Shown: positions 42,976 through 55,859 of the stretch, piece by piece
Position numbering within the stretch: the first letter of the stretch is position 1
Layout of the letters: each line of letters starts with the position of its first letter
Assembly: GCA_036346355.1 (NCBI GenBank)
Contig: CM070588.1
Coordinates: forward strand, 15,795,914 to 15,859,913
DNA length: 64,000 bases
Direction: 5' to 3'
From: Rhipidocladum racemiflorum
Lineage: Eukaryota > Streptophyta > Magnoliopsida > Poales > Poaceae
Position numbers and translations under genes: made by a program
Notes under the pieces: model-generated
Told to the model about the DNA's origin: nothing
Databases searched by the model: none
The model's input: only the letters and a program-made list of their open reading frames with translations

Positions 42976-43901
42976 ATCAATTAAGGATGTGATTTATTAT
43001 CTCCAATTTTCTTGCTAAATAAGTTTGCGTATGAGCAATATTTTGTTGGAGATATTGGATACATTCAAGATGCTATTTATTTTGCTGCTGCTATTGGGTT
43101 AATTTAGGCTACGTTTGATCGATGAGATTTTTATACAAGGAAGGAAAAAAGAAGAAAAAACCTTTTCCAAAACTGGAAGTTACATAGGTTATGCATGTTT
43201 AGATTAAGTCGAGGAGACAACTGATTTGGTGTATAATTCATCGTTCAGAGATGTTGCAAATTGAATCCCTTTTAGGCCTATCTTTATGGAGGTTTTTAAC
43301 AACATTACTTCTCAGGAATTTAGTGATACTCTGATGATAGCTAGCATGATGCTCTTTGGAGTTTTGCTATTTTGAAGGTGAAGGTTTTGCTCTAAATTTG
43401 AGTTTGAAATGTAGGATTAGGTGCAAGAATGACTTTGCCTTTTGTGTGGATACTACAACATTGTTCTAGTTATCATAGCTCGATATGAGTGTTCTATTGC
43501 AGTTTCAACTCCATTGACGACACATTAGTTTTTTCATCCAAAAAGTTTTATAGGGGCATTTTTGACTATATTATCGATTTCAGATACCTTTGAAGTCAGC
43601 AGTTTGATGCACATAATGGCCACACATGCAAGTTGCTCTTTCTTCGAGCATTGTTTGCCAAGTTTTGTATTCCAGGTAGAGCATGTTAAATATCTATGAA
43701 ATAAGTTCTTCGCTATTTATCCAACACCATAGGTGATATTTTGGTTTATGCTTTTTGATGATTAAACATTTGTTTCAAAAGATCAGTTGCAAAGATTGAG
43801 ACTTACATTTGTTTCAGGAGGTCAGTTGCACAGATTGAGACTTACATTTGTTTCAGGAGGTCAGTTGCACAGATTGAGACTTTGCTGGGTTCATAAATAT
43901 T
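42976..43901. other. Unassigned low-GC island, left part
   Basis: It resembles none of the elements around it. Short open relics can be read on the + strand: PIFMEVFNNITSQEFSDTLM near 43280-43340, and a splice-flanked piece at about 43581-43673 (AG before, GTAGAG after) open in one frame. It ends with a 39-bp triple repeat. It may be older transposon sequence or a piece of host gene. Confidence 0.35.
43766..43882 (+). repeat. Three tandem 39-bp units
   Basis: Units at 43766-43804, 43805-43843 and 43844-43882. Units 2 and 3 are identical (ACATTTGTTTCAGGAGGTCA, then GTTGCACAGATTGAGACTT). Unit 1 differs at three positions. 39 is a multiple of three and one frame is open through all units. Confidence 0.92.
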
Positions 43902-46122
43902 TGTAACACCCCGGCATCTAGTATGCCTGAATGTTACCAAACATAGACTAAACAATATCTAAATACCACAAATAAATATAAATTACAGCAAAGGTGCAAT
44001 GCTAAAACCGAAAATTTCGGCAGCATCTCCTTTGTTTTTCCATGATTGAAGCAACAAAACTATGACAAGATATAGCAAGATATGAGACATCTAAAACAGC
44101 ATTAACAATGGATATAGCAACATCTTAAATCAATAATACCAAGTCCAACCACTCCTCAAACTAAAACGAAGCAATTGAGGAAATCAAGCACATAATTTAA
44201 CCATACACCAAGATTCATGGCACTATTCTTATTATCATGACTTCAAACGATTAATTTGTCTATAAGTGTGGAGCTACGTGTGGAAGTGTAGCTAATTCCC
44301 TCTCCCGCATGCCGGTTTCATGGTACCTAAAAACAACATGAAACACAAGCGTGAGTTCATCACTCAGCAAGCATATTGCAATGGATCATAAGAACAAATC
44401 AATGCCAACATCGATACATACCATACTTAACATCATGATCAAGTCATAATTTCATATACAACATCATAACCATGTCCCAATCTCATTGTACACATTTCAT
44501 TATCATCATCATGTATGCAATGCAATGCAATGCACATGTCTCCTCGAAGCACATACCGGTATTGCCGAGTGCACACCCATCGGTGTGCACCCTCTTTCCC
44601 CTTCCATCCTGTAGATGGAGGGTGCCTACTCCTTGCTTCCACTCACCATGTGGATGGAATCACGAGGTAGGTCTTACTCAGTGGCACTCCGGATTAGTCA
44701 TTACTTTCTCACCGACCTTACCGGACTAGTTATGACGTTCTCACCGACCGGGCCAGTTTTCATGCCATGTATGCAACATAGGCCATAAACATAAACAATT
44801 AATCATTGCATAGCATCATAACATACCATTTTCATCATATCATGGGCAAACACTAGTCATGGCAAGATAGCATATCATGAAAACAATTTGCATCTAATCA
44901 AGACAAGCAACATAAAACACACTACCCATTCCAATACACTTGCCTTAACCGTGGGCGACAGATTGGCGAGAGGATGAGGGCACTCCCGGGGTCACACCAC
45001 CTGCACATAGATACCACACACTCAAAACGTGCCCACAAAACAGTACACCATCGCTCATCTACCCCGACTTCGCAAACTACTCCCAAAGCCGAAAAACAGA
45101 GAATTTGTCCCCCGGGATAGTAGGCTTCAAACTAGCATAACTTGAGTTCTAGGACTCCAAATCAAGTAAACGAGTACATCATCGCGAATCTTAGGAAAGT
45201 TCCTAGCTTTTTCTAAGTATTGGGAAAAGCTGATTCGGCCTCTAAAATTGTCTAATCTACAAAACATTATGTTCTGTCCCAATTACGTCATAGATTTGAA
45301 CAAGCTCGGTAAAATGATCATATCTTTCGAACGGCTGGATGGAATTGGACGTTCTTGGTGTCCACTAAAATGTATTGAAATTATCTACAACTTTCTCAAC
45401 AGGCGGCTGACCAAAATCCGAATCTAATATTTTGAAAATCGTGACCGAAGGCCGACGACCCAATCTGTCCGAGGACAGAACGTGGGACAGCATTACAAAT
45501 CTCCTAAATCCTTCTAATCACAGCACCTAAACACCAAATTAGAACATGATCTTCCCCATCTACACAGTACCCAATCTCTACAACGATTTCCCCAATGCAT
45601 ACCTCTTCTTGGCGAACCACCCGATCGACAAACGCCTCCTCCTCGCAGCCCAATCTCTCCGTCGAACGCTGGGAACGCCGAAATCACCGGGGACGCCGGA
45701 TCTCCTTGGACGAAGAGCTCCCGGATAGTGAGATTGGAGTGGCTATCTGGGGAGGAGCTAGGGCCGGCTAAGTGTGGGGAAGAGAGGGAGGGGCAAGGGG
45801 ATGGGGCACCATGGAGGAAGTGGGAGGAGGAGAGGGAGGTGACGGCTAGGGTTTGGTGGGAGGGGGCGCAAGAAGGGGGGCGCATGGGGGTGTGGGCAGC
45901 AGCCCTTGCTGCCAAAAAGTTCCACCAAATGGCCCAAAACTTCCCCCACCTTCGGCCCACTTCATCCCCCTAAGGCCCAAACAGCTCCCGCTAGGCCCAA
46001 ACTCCCCCCGGAAGCCCAAATTCTCCCCCGGAAAGGCCCAAACTCACAGAAAACATGATACCAAAGTTGTACCGTCATGCCGACATCGAAAATGAGTCAC
46101 ACCGTCATTCCGTAGTGTCACA
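43902..46122 (+). repeat. Solo LTR D (gypsy-type, 2221 bp)
   Basis: Starts TGTAACACCCCGGCATCTAG and the best 3' edge is GTAGTGTCACA. Flanks ATATT (43897-43901) and ATCTT (46123-46127) match at four of five bases, so the boundary is likely but not certain. A second copy of its first 370 bases is at 24380-24752 on the - strand. It holds AGGCCCAAA-type repeats near 45970-46040. Confidence 0.75.
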
Positions 46123-46463
46123 ATCTTGAAGAACCATACTTGTTCGTCTGCTTTTTTTTTATAATTACGTGTTTGGACCTGCTGGTCATTTGCTCATTTT
46201 GTCTTTGTGAATCACGAAATGTTGGAGAATACTATTCCAATCTACCTGCACAATTGGGCTTCAAGAGAAGCATTTGGATAAGACTGTTCCATTCTTACTC
46301 TTTGAGATTAGTATGATGGACTTTCGAGGCATAAGAGTTGTTGGTGAAGACTTATTTGTAAGATATTTTGATATTTTGGCATGAGCAAATTCATCTCAAA
46401 GTGGAGATCGTTAAAGGGTGAACCGACTTTGCCATCATGTCTATGACAGACACGGTGCCGACG
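46123..46463. other. Unassigned island, right part
   Basis: Continues the flank at 42976-43901 after solo LTR D. It has a T9 tract near 46151 and no convincing reading frame. Ends at CCGACG, next to LTR G. Confidence 0.35.
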
Positions 46464-48144
46464 TGTAACATTCCAAAATTTTCAAAAATAGGAAAAATGA
46501 AAATCTATTTTTTTTAAAAAAAATCAAATAGAAATTTTAATTGGAATCAATAATTTATTTTAAAATTAATTATCTTCACTCCATCTTCTTGAATTCTAAC
46601 AAAGAATAACTCCAAAATGGAAATTCTTTTTCAAAATGAGAAAACTATTAAAATGAATTTCAAAGATGATCTTAAGTACGAATATGCATCATTTATGAAT
46701 TTCTAAATCTTTGATTAATTTTCCCCTAATTAGAAAGTAATTTAGTAAAAAGATAAAAGTAAAATGGTAAAAGGGTAAAAAGGTTAAAATATGATAAAAC
46801 AACTAAAAAGCTGTAAAAACCCTAGCTTATGCTGTAAGCAAACTTTAGCTAGTCAAAACTTGTGTGAACACATTAAAACAATGAAATGTTTAATTTTATT
46901 AAATTGGTTTGAATGCAAACTGCATAGAGAAATATTTTTATAAATTCTTACCTAAATTTACTATAGCCTAAATTTTTACCATAGAATAATTATAAAATTA
47001 TCCATGACTGGTAAAATTCATAAAAATTAAAAGTTGCATTTATTATTTATCCCAATTTATTTAATTTAAAACTAAAAATTAGCAAAACAGCGTAAAAGAA
47101 TTATTAGAAATTAAATATTAAAGTTTAGGACTTGAAAGTTTTATGGAAAGTTCCAGACAATATTATAAACCATTTGTAAAATTTTCAAAAATTTATAAGT
47201 TGAATTATTCACTCAATTAAATCTTTTCCTGAGATAAAATTTTTGAATAGTGCTGCATGTCAGAATTTTAATAAATCATCTACTACGAATCTTGATACCT
47301 AATTTTTACAGAATGTAGATAACTTAACTAGGAACCTTGGTGAAAAGGTTTGAAAATTGATGAAGTGTCTTTACCCCTTAATCAATGCATTTAGTCGGCT
47401 GTCCTGGGAAGGAACAAGACTTGTTCCACTTACACGTGGGCCCAACCACCTCTAATGCCAGTCGACTAACCATTTTGCCCTTGTGCCACTGTCTGGTAGG
47501 CTCTTCTTTCCCTAGTCCAATCGCTAGCCTCTCTACCTTTCTTCCTTCTTTCTTTCTCTCCTTTCCCTCTTTGTTCGGTGGCCCCTTGGCCCACCCGTCA
47601 GGGCGCCTCCTTCCTCTCTTCTTCTCCGCTTCTCTGTCTCGATCGATCCCGGCCATAAAAATCTCAAGAACTGCCTCAGAGAACATGCCCTGAGGTGCTC
47701 TGTACTCGGTCCGGCACGCCGCTGCCAAAGAGCTCTTCTGGCTAATAAGCCCCATGCCTAGTGCAAAGGAATGATCAAGAAAACTCATGAGCGTTTTGAC
47801 TAGCTGCCACCCGATTCTTCCATTCACACCCTGTTCCTACAGCCTTTAGTGTCTATTTAAGCACCATTGAGCTTTCTCCACACTTCCAATCCATTCTAAA
47901 GATCTCTTCAACCGACTTAAGCCCTCAATTTCTTTTCCTTCCTCTTTCCCAGCTACTCTCACACCGCAACCTAATTCCAACTCAAGCTTCTTCCACACAA
48001 TTTCATTTTCAAATTCCTTTCGGCCGAAGTATCCCTACACTCACATGAATAAAAGCCCTCGGTCAATTTGCATCCAAATAGCCCCTAGCCATACCACCAC
48101 GTGTGCCTTCTTCTTCGATTCCGGCAACTTGCCGAGAGCCCTGT
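46464..48144 (+). repeat. LTR G (gypsy-type, truncated at right)
   Basis: Starts TGTAACATTCCAAAATTTTC, is A/T-rich for about 900 bases, then has a C/T-rich section and a TATA-like TATTTAAGC at 47854-47862. It is interrupted by LTR H, and its end is not seen. No coding. Confidence 0.65.
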
Positions 48145-48735
48145 TGTAACATTCTAAATTTTTCTTTTATTGAATTTATTGAGTTACTTGAATTTCTGGA
48201 ATTTTCTGGAATTCATTTGGATTTATTTGGATTTAATTTGAATAAAGTCCTTTCTTGAATTATTTAAATATTTTAAAATTTCAAATAAAATCTTGTTGGA
48301 TATAATTTATTTGAGTCCAAAATGTCTCAAAGTATTTTCCAGAATTTTTCTGGAATTTTTCTGATCTTTTTGCTATTTTTCTTCATTTATTTGAATTACT
48401 GGAATTATTTTAAATAATAAAAATGAAAAGAAAATCGAGAAAACCCTGAACGGGTCTAGACCCATTGGATCAGACCCGTTAAGCTACAACCCGTTAATCG
48501 CGCCGCACTGAAACCCTAACCCTACGATTCGGCCGTTGGATTCTGGATCAACGATCGAGGATCCTCCGCGTGTACACATGCTCGTAGCCGTTGGATCCGG
48601 TCTGGATGGACGAGTCGGATCAAGCCACGTAGCCTCCCCGTATCGCCACCGGACTCCGCCGCCACCCCGCGTAGCCGCAGCGTTTTCCCGCCTAAACCAG
48701 ACGCCGAGGCCTTATTTAATGCGTTGTCACCTCAA
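48145..48735 (+). repeat. LTR H (chromovirus-like, first 590 bp)
   Basis: Starts TGTAACATTCTAAATTTTTC and is clearly related to the start of the chromovirus LTRs (GGAATTTTCTGGAATTCATTTGGATTTATTTGG). It has the same dyad CCGTTGGATCC. It is cut at 48735 by the LTR of Tat-3. Confidence 0.75.
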
Positions 48736-49530
48736 TGTCGGCGTTTTCGGCCGGCAGGCTATCTCTCCGAGGGATATAGTTAGTTCGATGGGGGTGCTTT
48801 TGCGGGTGGAACTCCCAAAATTCCCTTCCAGGAGTATCCCGGTGGTCGGAGACTGAGGAGCTCGCGCTCAGCTTTGGTGGGCGAGGGGAAGGAGAGGCGA
48901 ACGGCGCTGGTGAGGAGAAAAATGAGCCACGCACCGATGTACCCAGGTTCGGGCCCCCGATGCGGGTAATAGCCCTACGTCCTGCTAGTTCGTTGTTTGC
49001 TATATGTGGAAATGGTTACAAGGCGTCTGGCTATCGAGGTTGCTCTCCCCCTTTCTCCATGCACCCGAGATCCCTTATATAGACAGGGCAGGCTCGGGCA
49101 GGTGAGAGGGTGACGTCACGCTGATACATGAATCATTATTATACTAGTCACTTTAGTCTTGTCTCCCCGCCTTACTCTTCGTGCGGCTGCCCATCCTTGT
49201 TCGGGGAAGGCGCGAGGCACCAGAGGGACGGGCCGCGTTTGCAATTAATGTCCCTAACATAACGTGTCAGGGAGGAGGAGGCTTCGGGGCAAAGCCTCTG
49301 TCTTCCGCTTCTTGGTCACCTGCCTTTTTGCCTGGTCGCCATGTGCACTGACACCTGGCCGGTTGCCTGCCCGGTCGCCAGCCTGGTCGCCAGGGTGGTC
49401 ATCCGCCTGATCGCTCGCCTGGTTGCCTGGCCGCCACGTGGGCCAGTGCTTAGCAAGAGGGGCCTAGTCGCCGAGCTATCTTGTCTTGGTCACGGTGGAG
49501 AGGGTACCCCCCAACTAAAGTATGCCGATA
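48736..49530 (-). repeat. 3' LTR of Tat-3 (795 bp)
   Basis: Plus-strand ends are TGTCGGCGTTTTCGGCC and AAGTATGCCGATA, so the outer start reads TATCGGCATA in place of TGTCGGC. On the - strand it has TATATAAGG (49081-49073), a GGGCTATTACCCGC block shared with Tat-1/2, and a short repeat block at about 49310-49450. The polypurine tract GGACCCTGGGGCTAC is at 49545-49531. Confidence 0.88.
49310..49450 (-). repeat. Repeat block in Tat-3 LTR
   Basis: Short units with GGTCGCCAG and CCTGGTTGCC on the plus strand, a reduced version of the tandem blocks in Tat-1 (8141-8404) and Tat-2 (23447-23745). Confidence 0.6.
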
Positions 49531-49834
49531 GTAGCCCCAGGGTCCATCTCACAACGTGCGTCGGTTACACTTCAGAAAATATTAAATGCCGCCACGTTCC
49601 GGGATAGAGCCAGATTCTCAGGGTACCCCAACCGCCTCAGCTTTCTCAACTTATGCCGTTTTTCCTCGGGTCCCGAAGCGTCGCATCCCTTTGCTGTTTT
49701 TCACGAACCATCAATGCGCAAGGTATAAATACACCCACATCTTCATGCCCAGTGATTTCACAATTCCTAGGACCCTTATGCTTACCGCTTCCCACCTTTT
49801 TTGTCTTGTACCTTGGCAACTTCCTTCTTCTTCA

Positions 49835-49881
49835 ATGGCGCAAGCTCTCCCCTCTTCCACCGCCGACCAGGACAGGGTGAG
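49835..49881 (+). pseudogene. Reverse-strand extra ORF of Tat-3, first codons
   Basis: ATG at 49835-49837 opens MAQALPSSTADQDRVS, matching starts in Tat-1 and Tat-2. It is cut by the insertion at 49882 and resumes at 54056 after the GTGAG duplication. Confidence 0.75.
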
Positions 49882-52800
49882 TGTGAGGACCCCCGGTAAT
49901 ATACCGCATCAGACGCCGCTCATCAGAAGCGCATCGCACCGTATAGCACAGAAGCCTCGATACCGAAAATCTGAATCTAAAATTCGATCACCGGATCGAA
50001 CCCTTAGCTTCAGACTGCACTCAGACGCATCCGATCATCGTTCCCTGGATCAAGAGCCCAAAGATCGCGTACCAACAACACAAGTATCAAAGCACAAAAG
50101 AACTAAGTTAACTTAATTCACATAACTGGGTACAAATCTTGGTACATTATATACCTTACAATAACCAAAAGAGAAACACGACAGTGGAAGCAAAACCAGC
50201 GTAGCTGGCCCACGCACACCCTAAGTCTGCTGACTGGAGGAAGGACCTACGAAGCCACACAACTCGCAATAATGAAGCTCGTCATCATCCCAAGACATCA
50301 CCATCGGTACCTTGCTCTGTGGAAAAGGGTTAAGCGGCAACGGTGAGTACACGTATGTACTCACAAGACTTTAGTGTATGCAAATACAAGAAATGCAAAT
50401 GATTCAATAGGAATAGGCTTCTACATCGGGTTGATTGCGTAAAGCATCATTTATTTGTAAACAACATTTATCAAACCGATAGCATTAATAATTGAAAGAG
50501 CATTTGACTTAAAACATATTTACGTAATATGTGTATAGTATCCCAACCGGTTCGCCATTCCCGCTTGAATGCAACCGATGGGCTAAGTGATCAACACTGC
50601 CCAACAAACACTCGCTTTCCAATTGACCTCACATTTGACTTACACTTTTTCAAAAGACAAATCCCCAAACTTCTATACTGCCGTGCTTATCCGGCTAGAT
50701 GCTCTTAACCGTGAGCACGGCTAATCGATTAGTTTTACTTTACTTCGCAGAAGTTGCACACTTTCCCCACACGGGTCTCTAGCAAGCGTGTTGCCACGAT
50801 GCGCAATACCTTTCTGTGATCCGACTCTTGCAGATTGACCATGCCGCTCCCATCATTCTATGTCACCAGATTCAGCACAAGAGCGTGATCCACCCTGGCG
50901 GATTTAGGGCGCCGTGGCCGCAGCGCAACACGGGTATCCTTGCCCCGGCCCCAGCATTCTCGAGTGGCACCATCACAGTAGCGGGACTCAACAACGGCTC
51001 CTTCGTCCAACGGACGACGAAGTCCTCTGAGAACCCCGCCAGGAAGACTCAATCAAGCTGCGCAAGTTCTCTTCTTGCCCTCGGCCTACCAATTAAACTG
51101 GCTATCCACGAATTTCAGGTACATAGGCATTCCGCCCCAGTTCAGTTCATGTGGTTGTGCGAGACTCACCCAGCATTAACTAAGAGTTCGGTCCTTATAT
51201 TTTTGTTGACTCGGACAAGGACTCCAATCCTAACCACACCATCTCCTTCACTTTCTATACCTCCTCCCCGAGCTCATTACACCACCCATTTTTAGCAAAT
51301 AACCCTTAACCATTTTCTCAATTCATTTGAAATCATAATTTTGATTGGAGTAAGTATCTGCCAAGGACTGGACTCTTTTCAATTGCATTGACTAAGCAGA
51401 TGCAGTTATTAACATTTTATACCCAATTGACATTTATTAGGTTGTCTAACCTCTACTAGGGTTATCAATGTGTTCAAGGGAAATAGATTAAGGAAAACCA
51501 TCAATTTGGATTATATCTACCATTCCCACAAACTAGCACATTTACTGAATATAAACGAATGCATATAGTTTGATAAATCAAAGTGAACATCGTAAAGTAT
51601 GGGATCAAAATGATCAAAGGAGGTGCTTGCCTTGTCGCTGCTCTTCGGTGATGTCCGGGATGATTTCTGGATCGCTCGAGGCGAAGCCCGACTCGCTAGG
51701 CTCTATTCGACCCAAAAACAGCAAAAGCAACGAAAAGCGAAATAAATTAGCGAAAAGGGAAATTAATTGCATAAACATCAACTTAACACCAAACGAAACT
51801 CATCTAGATACTAAGAAAGAAAAGAAACGATCAAAACGCGAAAAACGGCGTAATCGCGACTCGAAGAGGCGATTTCGGTGAAACTCTCGCCAAAGCGAAT
51901 AAAATGCGTACATTAAAGTAAAATTCAAATAAATTTAGTTAAACACCTAGAATTAGGTATAACACACCAAACGGGACTTGTCGCAACTCGTTTGGAATTA
52001 AAATGATCGACCGGGAGCCAAAACAAAGAAACCAAATCGTAAAAGTGAAAAACTCGTAAAAGAAAAATGGCACTATTCACCGTAGGGCAAAAGCCATTTT
52101 TGTCCGTAACGCATTAATCGATTTGCGATTTCTCCAGGCTGTCCCACTAGGTAGTCTAGGGTATTTAGGACCTATCTGGGCCTTACCCCACCGAAATTCA
52201 CTAAATCTACATCGAATTCCGATCGAAAGCGCATTTTGGGTCGCTAAATACGCTCCCGATCGCACAGGGTCCGAAAACGGCTCAAACTTGATTCCGCTTG
52301 CACGAGGAGCACGTTTTCGACTTCACTAGGCTTATATGACCCTAAATGACTCATTCCGATAGCTAACTGGTGAACAAACCCTAAATTGTGGAATATGGCC
52401 AAAATGGCCAAAATGCTCGAAAACGAGCCAAATCGATCAAAAGGGCCATTTTGACCTGGAATACCGCGAGACTTGTTTTAACTCCTCGGCTAGTTACTTG
52501 GGGTTATTTATAACTTATCGGAGCTATTCCCCAACACAGTCGACTTAATCTACTCGGACTTTTGATCGAACGATCGCGTAACTCCGGTATTTACCCAAAT
52601 TACAACAAAAGTCCGGAAAATGTCTTAAAGGTGATCTAAAGCACACGTGAAGCATGCTTTCAACCTTAGTGACCTTAAACAAAGCTAAACAAAGCTAAAT
52701 GCCTTAAACGGCTTGTGAGGCCTATAATTATTAAAACAAAATGCAAAGTGCTAAAATGCAAATCTAGCGACTCTAACTGCTTTTCTAGACTCTAAGGGGA

Positions 52801-54055
52801 CTAATGGTAAAGTCAATACATGCCTCGGAGCTCTAGGACTTTATGAAAATAAATGAGACCTAGAACTGCAAAGTATATTGAAAAATGGTCAAAACTAAAA
52901 TCCGACTTTTCTAATCGGGGTTTCAACTAGCCAGGAAGCTATCGGGACTATCCATTCGCTCATCGAATCTCTAGAATTTTTCACAAATAAAGTGACCTAG
53001 AGCTAACAACTCATCGCAGAATTAATCAAAATGGAATTCTGACTCTTCTGATCTCGACTACGGCTATCAGAAGAGCTAACAGAACTGTCGATACAAGCTA
53101 CGGACCCTTGGTATCTTGTAAAAACAAGCAACACCTAAAGAAATAAAATAAAATCCGCCAATGTAATTGAATTCGATTCTTCCGATAGCGGCCCACTACC
53201 GTCTGCTAACAAAAAATACTACCCATGCTTTGTTCCACTAAAACTCCGACAAATCGAAAACCTAGCGATAGTTTTGCTAGATTTCGAAGATGGCCAAAAG
53301 CTAGGTCAACAGTAGAGTTAAATGGACCTAACGATGACTTGAGTCTAGATTCTAAGGCACAATTGACGTGCAATGTGTCTAACACATGGAACCTAGACTT
53401 GACCTAGGCTAGGGTTTGAGGAAACTTGACGAAACGCGATGCTACGAAGGGGGGAGTCGTAGCTACGGCAAGAGGGAAGTCCTGGGAGCCGAGAAATCAC
53501 GTTAGAACTCAAAAACCCCACGGGAGCTCAAAGATACGCCCATGAGAGATGATGGAATACTCACTTGAGAGGGTCCAAAGGGTGGAGATCGCGATGAGGA
53601 AGTCCAATCTTGCCTCCAGATCAAGTTTTGCCGGAATCACCTCCAGAAGGTGCAAATGGGTTCTCTAGGGTTTGGGAACCTCCTTCTCTGTTGCTTGGTC
53701 GTATGGGAGAGAGGAAATGGAGTGTTGGCTGTTGGTTTGCTTGAGCACATGCTTAAAACACTATGTACTTACAAGGGGTATTTTGGTCAAGTGACAAACC
53801 TTGAAGGTTAAAGCTTCCAAAATTGATTACTAATTATTCCAAAGTATTTTGGAAGCTATTAGGGTCACTTTGACACTTACCCAACTTAATTTACAATTAC
53901 TTATGAGTGAAATTACTTAAGTTGAAGGGTTCTTTCTGATCCCAAGCAAGTATATTCACTCAAAATACAGAAATACACAAGCACAGTGTATTATTGAACA
54001 GTACATGAGTACAAATGTACAGTGACTCGAGTATAGAAATACTCGGGATATTACA
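49882..54055 (-). mobile_element. LTR I: 4174-bp LTR-like insertion, no coding
   Basis: Plus-strand ends are TGTGAGGACCCCCGGTAATA and CTCGGGATATTACA, flanked by perfect GTGAG duplications (49877-49881 and 54056-54060). Both ends are TG...CA. On the - strand the start reads TGTAATATCCCGAG, the usual opening of long gypsy LTRs. No internal copy of either end was seen and no gag/pol motif is readable. It is therefore either a very long solo LTR or a non-coding (LARD-like) element. It has regions 50390-51300 of moderate GC and 51300-53200 A/T-rich. Confidence 0.85.
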
Positions 54056-54904
54056 GTGAGGGTGCTCTCCCAGCTCACACCCGAGGGTGCCTTGCATTTC
54101 CGCCGGGGACCCTTGTGCCATAGTGCGAGCCCAGGGAGATTGTCATCTTTGCCTGGGGAGTGCATGCGAGCTTGGTGCCGCCCTTCTCCGAGTTCTTCCT
54201 CACCATCCACTTCTATGACATCCAACACCTTCATCTCACCCCAACTCCATCATCACCCTCGCCATCTTTGTGCACCTGTGTGAGATGCTCGTGGGGGTGA
54301 TGTTGAATCTTCCCCTCTTTCGATACTTCTACACTCTCCGCGGCGTCGCTAACAGCGAGGTTTCAGGGAGTTGCCACATTCGTCTCCGCGACGGGCTAGT
54401 CCCGCATTACATCCCCTTTCAGGCAAGATCCAACTGGAAGATGTGGTGGAGCGACTGGCTATACGCCATTGATCACAGCGGGATCGACGCCCTGGCAGTG
54501 CCTTCCGCACCGGCAAGAGGTGACAAAAACTGGGGCTCGCCCGTCGAGTAGACGGTGGAGCCCCAAGCTATGGCGGCCCGCATCTGCCACCTGCGGGACG
54601 CCGGGTTAACCAGGGTGATGGTAGTCCGGGACTTTGTTTTCCAGAGGATCAGCCCCCTCCGTATGCGTGCTTGCCCGGCGTGGCAGTATACGGGGGACGA
54701 TGACATGACCCGCACATACCCAGGCAATAATTCTCCATTCTTCAAACATTCGCATCCTCTTACTCAGTTGCTACTGCTTTGATAGTGCCCGGCTTTCTTC
54801 TTTGTCTCTAAGGCGTAGGGAACCTGGGTGATCCTGCCATATCCAAATCGCTGACCATCCTGCTCCCGCCGATGCAGGGCAGTCTGGATTTCCCTAACGG
54901 GGCC
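54056..54904 (+). pseudogene. Reverse-strand extra ORF of Tat-3, conserved core
   Basis: Core residues (HLCEMLVGVMLNLPLFRYFY, then SCHIRLRDGLVPHYIPFQ, WLYAIDHSGIDAL) are open at 54270-54551 after a frame change near 54240. A stop at 54549-54551 is followed by AARICHLRDAGLTRVMVVRD, which matches Tat-1. Similarity ends near 54723 at CCAGGC, where Tat-1 has its GT intron-like donor; here the dinucleotide is GC. The sequence 54725-54890 would be the intron plus next exon start. It is cut at about 54905 by a copia. Confidence 0.75.
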
Positions 54905-55859
54905 AGATGTATGTGGACCAATGAGTTCGATTGCTAGAGGTGGGTTTCAGTACTTTGTAACTTTTACTGATGACTTTAGTAGATATGGATATATCTATTT
55001 AATGAGACATAAGTCTAAAACCTTTGAAAGGTTCAAAGAGTTTCAGAACGAAGTACAAAATCAACTTGGCAAATCAATAAAACACTTACGATCAGATCGT
55101 GATGGCGAATACTTGAGCCAAGAGTTTGGTGATCATCTAAAGCAATGTGGAATCGTTCCACAACTTACTCCGCCAGGAATGCCTCAATGGAATGGCGTAT
55201 CCGAACAACGGAATCGAACTTTATTGGATATGGTTCTGTCAATGATGAGCCAAACAGATCTGCCATTATCCTTCTGGGGGTTCGCTCTAGAGACAGCTGC
55301 GTTCACATTAAATAGGGTCCCATAAAATTTCGTTGAGAAGACACCATATGAGATATGGACCGGGAGAAGTCCCATATTGTCATTTCTCAAGATATGGGGA
55401 TGCGAGGCTTATGTAAAACGTTTCTAATCAGATAAACTCGCACCTAAATCAGAAAAATGCTTCTTTGTGGGGTATCCTAAAGAAACAAAAGGATATTACT
55501 TTTATAAAAGAAACGAGAACAAAGTTTTTGTTGCTCGAAATGGTGTCTTTTTGGAGAAAGAGTTTCTTTCCAAAGAAATCAGTGGGAGTGATGTGCATCT
55601 CGATAAAATTCGAGAATCGCATGAATATGTTCAAGCTACCACTGAACCTTCACAAGATGTACAAAGTGTTGTACAACCTGTGGAAGAGACACCAGCCCTA
55701 CGTAGGTCGGGGAGGCTGCATCATGAACCCATAAGATATGGACATGACATATTATTGTTAGACAAAGATGAGCCCTCGACTTACAAAGAAGCGATGATGG
55801 ACCCAAACTCCGAAAAAATGGCTTGGAGCCTTGAGATCCGAAATTCAATCCATGCATGA
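54905..55859 (+). pseudogene. pol: Copia integrase, C-terminal part
   Basis: Core motifs are FTDDFSRYGYIYL (first Asp region), HLRSDRDGEYLS (second Asp) and PQWNGVSEQRNRTL (Glu). A TAA in place of Ser breaks the frame at 55323-55325 (NRVP, stop, NFVEKTPYEIW), and a second stop lies near 55424. The frame is open from 55467 to 55859 (KCFFVGYPKETKGYYFY is just upstream) and then passes to the RT frame by a one-base shift near 55835. Confidence 0.85.

Noticed and set aside
42976..43901. Named host gene
   Set aside because: Open pieces are too short and no family is recognised, so only an unassigned island is reported.
45728..46095. GC-rich open frames in solo LTR D
   Set aside because: They sit inside an LTR, are Gly/Pro/Arg-rich and have no homologue in the second copy of this LTR.
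47378..47827. 149-codon - strand frame in LTR G
   Set aside because: It falls in the C/T-rich part of the LTR upstream of the TATA-like site, and composition is Lys/Arg/Glu biased. No motif.
49882..54055. DNA transposon (hAT or Mutator)
   Set aside because: Duplication is 5 bp and ends are TG...CA without longer inverted repeats, which fits an LTR element better.
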